From NCBI RefSeq assembly GCF_900100605.1, contig NZ_FNCN01000018.1:61400-125399 (forward strand): a stretch of DNA of 64,000 nt. The letters run 5' to 3'. The DNA comes from Sinosporangium album (GTDB lineage Bacteria > Actinomycetota > Actinomycetes > Streptosporangiales > Streptosporangiaceae). Each line of letters opens with the position of its first letter. The first letter of the stretch is position 1. Below, piece by piece: positions 59,855 through 64,000 of this stretch. A program made the position numbers and the translations under genes. Below the pieces are notes generated by a model that did no database searches, was not told the DNA's origin, and saw only the letters and a program-made list of their open reading frames with translations.

Positions 59855-60906
59855 ACCCGGACCCGGCGAACACGGTGAACACGGCGAACACGGCGCTTTC
59901 GGCCGACACGGTGCTTTCGGCCGACAGGGCCGTGAGGACCGTGCTCGCGGTCGACGGGGGAAACTCCAAGACCGACGTCGCCCTCATCTCCGAGGACGGC
60001 GCCGTACTCGCCACCGGCCGCGGCGGGGGCTTCCAGCCGCAGATCGACGGCGTCGCCGCCGCGATCGACGTGCTCGACGGCGCCGTACGGCGGGCGCTCG
60101 GCCCGGCCGCGGCGCCGCCGTACGCCGACCACGTGGCCGCCTACGTGGCCGGGGCCGACCTGCCCGCCGAGGAGGAGATCCTGCGGGCCGAACTCACCGC
60201 CCGCTCCTACGGGCGCGACGTCGTCGTCGGCAACGACACCTTCGCCCTGCTGCGCGCCGGCGCGTCCGGGCCGTCGGGAGTCGCCGTCGTGTGCGGCGGA
60301 GGCATCAACGCCGTCGGCGTCTCCCCCGACGGCGCGGTCACACGGTTCCCCGCCCTCGGCAAGATCAGCGGCGACTGGGGAGGCGGCATGGGGCTCGGCG
60401 AGGAGACCCTGTGGCACGCCGTACGGGGGGAGGACGGGCGCGGGCCCGCCACCGCGCTCAGCCGCGCCGTGTGCGAGGCGTTCGGCACCGCGACCGTCGA
60501 GGAAGCCGTACTCGCCCTGCACTTCGGCCGGGAATCCGCCACCCGGCTGCACGAGCTCGTCCCGCTGCTGTTCGCCGCGGCGGCCGGCGGCGACCCGGTC
60601 GCGGTGTCGCTCGTCGAGCGGATGGCCGACGAGGTCACCGTCATGGCGGTCGTCCCGATGCGGCGGCTGGGCCTGCTCGACGCCGCCGTGGAGGTGGTCC
60701 TCGGCGGGGGCGTGCTCACCGCGCGCGACCCGCTGCTGACCGAGCTCATCGAGAGGCGCTTCGCGGAGGAGGCCCCCCAGGCCGAACTGGTGGTCACCGA
60801 CATGCCGCCGATCGTCGGCGCGGCGCTCCTGGGCCTCGACGCCATCGGCGCCGGCGAGGAGGCCAAGGCGCGCCTTCGCGCGACTTTCCTCCCCGGCGAG
60901 CCCTGA
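59851..60906 (+). CDS. BadF/BadG-type N-acetylglucosamine-kinase-like protein
   Basis: The product is 351 residues in the frame given. The ASKHA phosphate-1 motif is TVLAVDGGNSKTDVALISED, phosphate-2 lies in GVAVVCGGGINAVGVSPDGA, and the adenosine motif in VEVVLGGGVLTARDPLLTEL. GDWGGGMGLGEETLWHAVRG is the family's loop. It would phosphorylate an amino sugar released by the GH4 enzyme. The GTG at 59851 overlaps the 14-codon leader. The first 28 residues include two short DNA duplications (AACACGG-type and CTTTCGGCCGACA) that may have caused a frame change from the well-primed ATG at 59810. Confidence 0.88.
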   Translation: MNPDPANTVNTANTALSADTVLSADRAVRTVLAVDGGNSKTDVALISEDGAVLATGRGGGFQPQIDGVAAAIDVLDGAVRRALGPAAAPPYADHVAAYVAGADLPAEEEILRAELTARSYGRDVVVGNDTFALLRAGASGPSGVAVVCGGGINAVGVSPDGAVTRFPALGKISGDWGGGMGLGEETLWHAVRGEDGRGPATALSRAVCEAFGTATVEEAVLALHFGRESATRLHELVPLLFAAAAGGDPVAVSLVERMADEVTVMAVVPMRRLGLLDAAVEVVLGGGVLTARDPLLTELIERRFAEEAPQAELVVTDMPPIVGAALLGLDAIGAGEEAKARLRATFLPGEP

Positions 60907-60930
60907 CCCGGACGGGCCTGACCCGGCAGC

Positions 60931-60964
60931 GTGCGACCGTCCCGGCGTGCCGGGACGGTCGCAC
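60931..60964 (+). terminator. Perfect 15-bp terminator hairpin
   Basis: GTGCGACCGTCCCGG (60931-60945) pairs exactly with its reverse complement at 60950-60964 around CGTG. It lies 25 bp after the kinase stop. Confidence 0.85.
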
Positions 60965-61055
60965 GGCCGGTCCGTGTCCGCACGGCCGGTCCGTGTCCGC
61001 ACGGCCGGTCCGTGTCCGCACGGCCGGTCCGTGTCCGCGCCGCCGGTCCGTGTCC
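60961..61055. repeat. 19-bp tandem repeat, five copies
   Basis: Four exact copies of GCACGGCCGGTCCGTGTCC at 60961, 60980, 60999 and 61018 are followed by a fifth with two changes (61037-61055). The first copy overlaps the right arm of the kinase terminator. Confidence 0.93.
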
Positions 61056-61088
61056 GCGGTGTGCGGGGGCGGTGCGCGGGGCACCTGC

Positions 61089-61142
61089 GCCGTTCAGGGA
61101 CCGCTACGCCGTTCAGGGACCGCTACGCCGTTCAGAGACCGC
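61089..61142. repeat. Second 19-bp tandem repeat, nearly three copies
   Basis: GCCGTTCAGGGACCGCTAC lies at 61089-61107 and 61108-61126, and a third, changed copy at 61127-61142 supplies the stop codon (61134-61132) of the leftward fulvocin paralogue. Confidence 0.9.
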
Positions 61143-61521
61143 CGAACGTGCCGCACCCGCACGGGCCGACGACGCCAGGCGGATCCTCGGGGCCGAGTGT
61201 GGCGATCAAGGCACGCGCCTCGTCGAAGCCGAACGCCTCGATCGCCTCCCGCTGCAGACGCTCGTGGTCATCCTGCAGCTCCGTCGGTGGCACCCGGAAG
61301 ATCGCCTCATTCGCCAGGATCGCTTCGACGGCCGCCATGACCTGCTCCTGCTGCGGCGACAGGTTCGGGTGGGCCGCCCGGTAGTGAATGAAATGCTCTG
61401 ACCACAGCCGCGACTGCGTGTCCGGACCGAGCTCCCCGAAAATCCTTCTGCGGCAGGACATGGTGTGCGTGTTGAACTCCGCATAGTTTTCCGGAAGCCG
61501 GCCCGTAAAATCGTCACCCAT
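61132..61521 (-). CDS. Shortened fulvocin-C-related protein
   Basis: This 129-residue paralogue of the larger protein upstream matches only its segment after the twin-arginine helix: ENYAEFNTHTMSCRRRIFGE against TYGEFSQHTMPYRRAIFTQL, and FGFDEARALIATLGPEDPPG against YGFDEAYALIATLGPVDPAE. It has no DCC domain and no signal sequence. It keeps the C-x-C-x-T-F entry to the cysteine-rich part (PCGCGTFGGL) but then stops. The stop lies in a 19-bp tandem repeat, so the tail may have been lost by repeat invasion. Without export or the cysteine knot it may be a relic, or it may serve as partner or immunity protein. Confidence 0.75.
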   Translation of the reverse strand: MGDDFTGRLPENYAEFNTHTMSCRRRIFGELGPDTQSRLWSEHFIHYRAAHPNLSPQQEQVMAAVEAILANEAIFRVPPTELQDDHERLQREAIEAFGFDEARALIATLGPEDPPGVVGPCGCGTFGGL

Positions 61522-61642
61522 AGTTAAGCCCTTCTACGGAATCCACGCCGAATCGGTCTGAATAGTCACATCGGTTGAGATGAATATCCTCTGTGATGAA
61601 GACCCTAGACGCGGCGGGGTCCGGTGTGGCCGCTGGGGCATT

Positions 61643-61680
61643 GCGCGGGCGGCGTGAGCCTGGATGGCTCCCGCCCGCGC
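61643..61680 (-). terminator. Strong hairpin between the fulvocin-related genes
   Basis: GCGCGGGCGG (61643-61652) pairs perfectly with CCGCCCGCGC (61671-61680), with an inner GAGCC/GGCTC stem. It should end the transcript of the larger gene. Confidence 0.8.
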
Positions 61681-61733
61681 CGCCGACCAACCGTCTGGGC
61701 TATGAATACGGCTGACAGCCGGCTGACAGTCGG

Positions 61734-62756
61734 CTAACAGCCACAGGTGTCGGAGCACCACCCGTTACATGGATGGATGAACAGGGTGCCACAGCCCCGC
61801 GGCTCCCAGCCGCAATACGTGATGCGTATGCAATAGGACGCGCCTCTGCACCAATCGCTGAACGTGCTGCACTTGCACGCCTCTATGGCTACGGCAGTAG
61901 GACTGGTGGTTTTGGCTGATTCAGCCGGGTCCACCGGACCGAGTGTGGCTATCAGGGCATACGCCTCGTCAAATCCGTACGCATCAACGGTCTCGCGCCT
62001 GAGACGTTCGATTTCATCCTGTATATCGGCCACGGGCACCACGAAAGTGGACACGTCTTTGACGCGGGCCTCCCAAGCGGCCAGGACGCGATCCTGCTCG
62101 GGCGAGACCCCCGGGTGGGTCCGGCGGTACTCAGCGAAGTGCTCCAGCCACAGCCGAGACTGCGTGCCCGGATCCAATTGGGTGAAAATCGCCCTGCGAT
62201 ACGGCATGGTGTGCTGGGAGAATTCCCCGTATGTCTTCGGAAGGCGGCCTCTGTTGGCCGCGATCCAGGATCCCACGGAATCATCGGCCAGAGCCGGGGC
62301 CTTGCCGACCAGCACGATGCCGGCGGCGATTCCCAGTCCGGCACCGACCTTGAAGAACTGCCGCCGCCCGCGGACCGACCGACCGGCCTGCACGGCCCGC
62401 CCGGCGTGTACGGTGTGACCGGCCTGTGCGGTCCGACCAGCCTGGCTCAGCTCGCCAAGCGCCCGGAAGAGTCTGATCGCCGCCGCCGGGCCGAGGCAGG
62501 CGAGCAGGCGCAGCCCCATAGCCGGACCAGTCCACGCGCGGACCCGGTCGCCATCGACCCGCACCAGCGTCGGCACCCAGGGGGCGCCGGTTCCCAGTGT
62601 CCGGTCACGCCAACGCCGGACATCCGGATGGGAAAGCGGCAGTACCTCAAGCCTCGCGCCCGCGGCCTTCTCGGCCGCTTTCGCGATTTCCCTGCACCTC
62701 CCGCAGGAGCCGTCAAAACCGAGGATCCAGCGTCTTTCCGACGTCGTCGAATTCAC
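61734..62756 (-). CDS. Fulvocin-C-like bacteriocin precursor with DCC redox domain
   Basis: The 340-residue protein has four parts. Residues 8-80 are a DCC thioredoxin-like domain with FDGSCGRC (Cys18, Cys21). Residues 103-128 are a small repeat (AQAGHTVHAGRAVQAG). Residues 130-157 form a Tat-like segment, GRRQFFKVGAGLGIAAG ending APALA. Residues 160-290 are a helical spacer. Residues 294-340 are a ten-cysteine tail: CKCSTFSDWC, then ITYCGWEPRGCG and CNGWCSDTCGC. The tail follows the spacing of fulvocin C of Myxococcus, a four-disulfide bacteriocin. GTG 62756 is preferred (GGAG 6 nt upstream, overlapping an upstream frame); ATG 62768 is possible. I infer that the redox domain assists oxidation. 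Confidence 0.85.
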   Translation of the reverse strand: MNSTTSERRWILGFDGSCGRCREIAKAAEKAAGARLEVLPLSHPDVRRWRDRTLGTGAPWVPTLVRVDGDRVRAWTGPAMGLRLLACLGPAAAIRLFRALGELSQAGRTAQAGHTVHAGRAVQAGRSVRGRRQFFKVGAGLGIAAGIVLVGKAPALADDSVGSWIAANRGRLPKTYGEFSQHTMPYRRAIFTQLDPGTQSRLWLEHFAEYRRTHPGVSPEQDRVLAAWEARVKDVSTFVVPVADIQDEIERLRRETVDAYGFDEAYALIATLGPVDPAESAKTTSPTAVAIEACKCSTFSDWCRGASYCIRITYCGWEPRGCGTLFIHPCNGWCSDTCGC

Positions 62757-62962
62757 TCTCCGCTCCATTCACCTGACAGAATGTCGACAGCATGACGATG
62801 GAGCGCCGCTAAACGGCTCGCCACGCCGAGAAGAACCGAGAAAAACCAGAGAAGGCACTGACAAGCAGGATCGACTCCGGCCGGAGAGATGTCAATATGC
62901 ATTCCCGCAGAATGCACTTCTCTATATGTCGGCGGTCCTATATATACCGACGGCGGCGACAA
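62753..62962 (-). CDS. Frame coupled to the fulvocin-like gene (doubtful)
   Basis: This 69-codon frame ends in TGA inside GTGA of the next gene. It includes one hydrophobic stretch (CLLWFFSVLLGVASRLAALH) and would suit a small membrane helper. Third-position GC is only about half, unlike genes here, and no Shine-Dalgarno is clear. It may be just upstream regulatory DNA. Confidence 0.25.
   Translation of the reverse strand: MSPPSVYIGPPTYREVHSAGMHIDISPAGVDPACQCLLWFFSVLLGVASRLAALHRHAVDILSGEWSGE
62898..62916. promoter_or_regulatory. TGCATTC-N5-GAATGCA inverted repeat
   Basis: Seven-base perfect arms lie about 145 bp upstream of the fulvocin-like GTG in the AT-rich part of the 62757-63225 gap. 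A second dyad (GTCGG/CCGAC, 62929-62951) surrounds TATATATA next to it. Probable regulator site or promoter; the rest of the gap shows nothing else. Confidence 0.5.
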
Positions 62963-63225
62963 CGCGTAAGCGAATGTGGCTGCGGGTCACCTGACCCGCT
63001 GTAAACAAGTGCTACCCAAAAGTAGAATCGACGGTAATCACATGGCACCCCGATGGGGGCGGCGGGCCAGCACATTTCGCCGCCTTCGCCCAGCGCAGCA
63101 CGCCTTCCACCGCGGTGACCCGCCACCCCCCGCCGCCGACCCCACTCCTGGCGACCGGACCCGCTCCCGGCCGCCGGCCTCGCTCCTGGCGACCGGATCC
63201 ACTCCCGGCCGCCGGCACGACCGCG

Positions 63226-63702
63226 TTAGGGCTGGTCCAGCGTCTCGGAGCCCTCGGCCTCGTCCAGCGCGGGGAAGCGGTGCTCGTACGGCGTGCTCAA
63301 CACGACCGTGGTCCGCGTCGAGACATTGGCCGCCGCGCGGATCTGCTGGAGCAGCTCCTCAAGCCCGCCCGGCGAGGACACCCGCACCTTCAGGATGTAG
63401 CTCTCGTCGCCCGCCACGCTGTGGCACGCCTCGATCGCGGTCAGATGCGCGAGCCGTTCAGGAGCGTCGTCGGGAGCCGAAGGGTCGATCGGCTTGATCG
63501 AGATGAACGCCGTCATCGGCAACCCGATGGCCTCGTAGTCGACCAGCGATGTGTAGCCCCGAAGCACCCCGCGCTTCTCTAGGCGCCGCACCCTCTGGTG
63601 CACCGCCGACACCGACAGCCCGGTCTCCCTGGCGAGGTCGGTGAAGCTCATCCGGCCATCCCCGGCCAGCAACGTCACGATCCTTCGGTCGATCTCCTCC
63701 AC
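63226..63702 (-). CDS. Lrp/AsnC-family transcriptional regulator
   Basis: The product is 158 residues. The HTH is VEEIDRRIVTLLAGDGRMSF, then LARETGLSVSAVHQRVRRLE. The effector-binding RAM domain follows (MTAFISIKPIDPSAPDDAPE, HSVAGDESYILKVRVSSPGG then LEELLQQIR). I start at GTG 63702, which sits close behind a -10-like TAGCGT and is probably leaderless; GTG 63711 is the alternative. It should respond to an amino acid and control a gene divergent to its right; only a doubtful start of one is visible. Confidence 0.93.
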   Translation of the reverse strand: MEEIDRRIVTLLAGDGRMSFTDLARETGLSVSAVHQRVRRLEKRGVLRGYTSLVDYEAIGLPMTAFISIKPIDPSAPDDAPERLAHLTAIEACHSVAGDESYILKVRVSSPGGLEELLQQIRAAANVSTRTTVVLSTPYEHRFPALDEAEGSETLDQP

Positions 63703-63882
63703 CCGCCACACGCTAGCGCTCCCCGGCACCTGGTGTGGCCCGACCGCGATCACGGGACCGTTCCGAAATCCCCCCAAGCCACATGGGGGTGGGCACTTAT
63801 GCCGACTACTGCATATGTCGCGACCAGTGCGCCCCATCTCCTAGATGCCTGGATTGTCACTGAAGATCATTAACGTCCTGAC

Positions 63883-64000
63883 ATGACAATCCGACCTGCG
63901 TCCCTCGACCCACGCAGCCCCGGAGAAACCCGCCCTACCGCCGAAGAAACCCGGAACCCGCTGACGCGAGGGCGGAGCCCGCGTCAACGTGGGCGGCATC
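63883..64000 (+). CDS. Possible start of a gene divergent from the Lrp regulator (runs off the window)
   Basis: An ATG at 63883 opens a frame of 39 codons (TIRPASLDPRSPGETRPTAE) that runs off the right edge. It lacks a Shine-Dalgarno, and GACGC...GCGTC near 63963-63986 could fold as a hairpin. Lrp genes usually face an amino-acid enzyme or exporter gene, so a gene is expected here, but the frame is not proven. Confidence 0.3.
   Translation, partial: MTIRPASLDPRSPGETRPTAEETRNPLTRGRSPRQRGRH

Noticed and set aside
60961..61142. CRISPR array
   Set aside because: The 19-bp units are directly abutting, without spacers, and no cas gene is present.

Overview
The window is a stretch of high-GC actinomycete chromosome. 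RbpA, an FxsA - polyprenol-phosphate-mannose synthase - Lnt run, a HelD-type RNA polymerase motor, an ECF41 sigma factor, many GTG starts and very high third-position GC all fit an actinobacterium. The frequent CCGTACGG octamer and the gene mix suggest Streptosporangiales (Nonomuraea, Streptosporangium or Actinomadura-like), but the sequence alone does not fix the genus. I see no tRNA, rRNA, CRISPR array, intact transposon or prophage.

Left part (1-13.7 kb): the 5' part of a SigE-type sigma factor, a PadR regulator with a coupled membrane protein, a secreted protein, and a type VII-style toxin island (two YbaB-like proteins, a small substrate, a WXG100-like polymorphic toxin, a HEAT-repeat immunity candidate). 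Then come an acyltransferase, two dehydrogenases, methyltransferases, an HxlR regulator and a 14-residue-repeat coiled-coil protein.

13.8-20 kb holds the most decayed DNA and some of the clearest regulation. A glycosyltransferase is preceded by a perfect GGGGTCTTG-N3-CAAGACCCC inverted repeat that resembles the rifamycin-associated element. Beside it is an ECF41 sigma locus in which three promoters share GGTCACC-N16-CGTC. Around these lie broken pieces of MFS transporters and a serine hydrolase.

20-36 kb is a series of small regulator-plus-target modules: TetR/ABC-FtsX, TetR/MFS-SDR, TetR/ketopantoate-reductase-like followed by P450-ferredoxin, GbsR-like, TauE, and a nitroreductase-hemerythrin fusion. 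Most have readable operator palindromes.

36-46 kb contains a MoxR-DUF58-VWA operon, a GH19 chitinase and a large LAL-type LuxR regulator. 45.7-56.3 kb is core-like: two methyltransferases, a glycerophosphodiesterase, a UMF1-type MFS, RbpA, FxsA, Ppm1, Lnt and HelR.

56.6-61 kb is an amino-sugar or beta-glucoside locus (ROK regulator, truncated permease, GH4 glycosidase, BadF-type kinase) that appears to have lost its binding protein and first permease by deletion. 61-63 kb carries a fulvocin-C-like bacteriocin precursor with an N-terminal DCC redox domain and an internal twin-arginine segment, plus a shortened paralogue whose end lies in a 19-bp tandem-repeat array. An Lrp/AsnC regulator closes the window.

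The best candidates for something not yet described are the fulvocin pair, the toxin/HEAT island, and the ECF41 locus with a promoter driving a wrecked gene.
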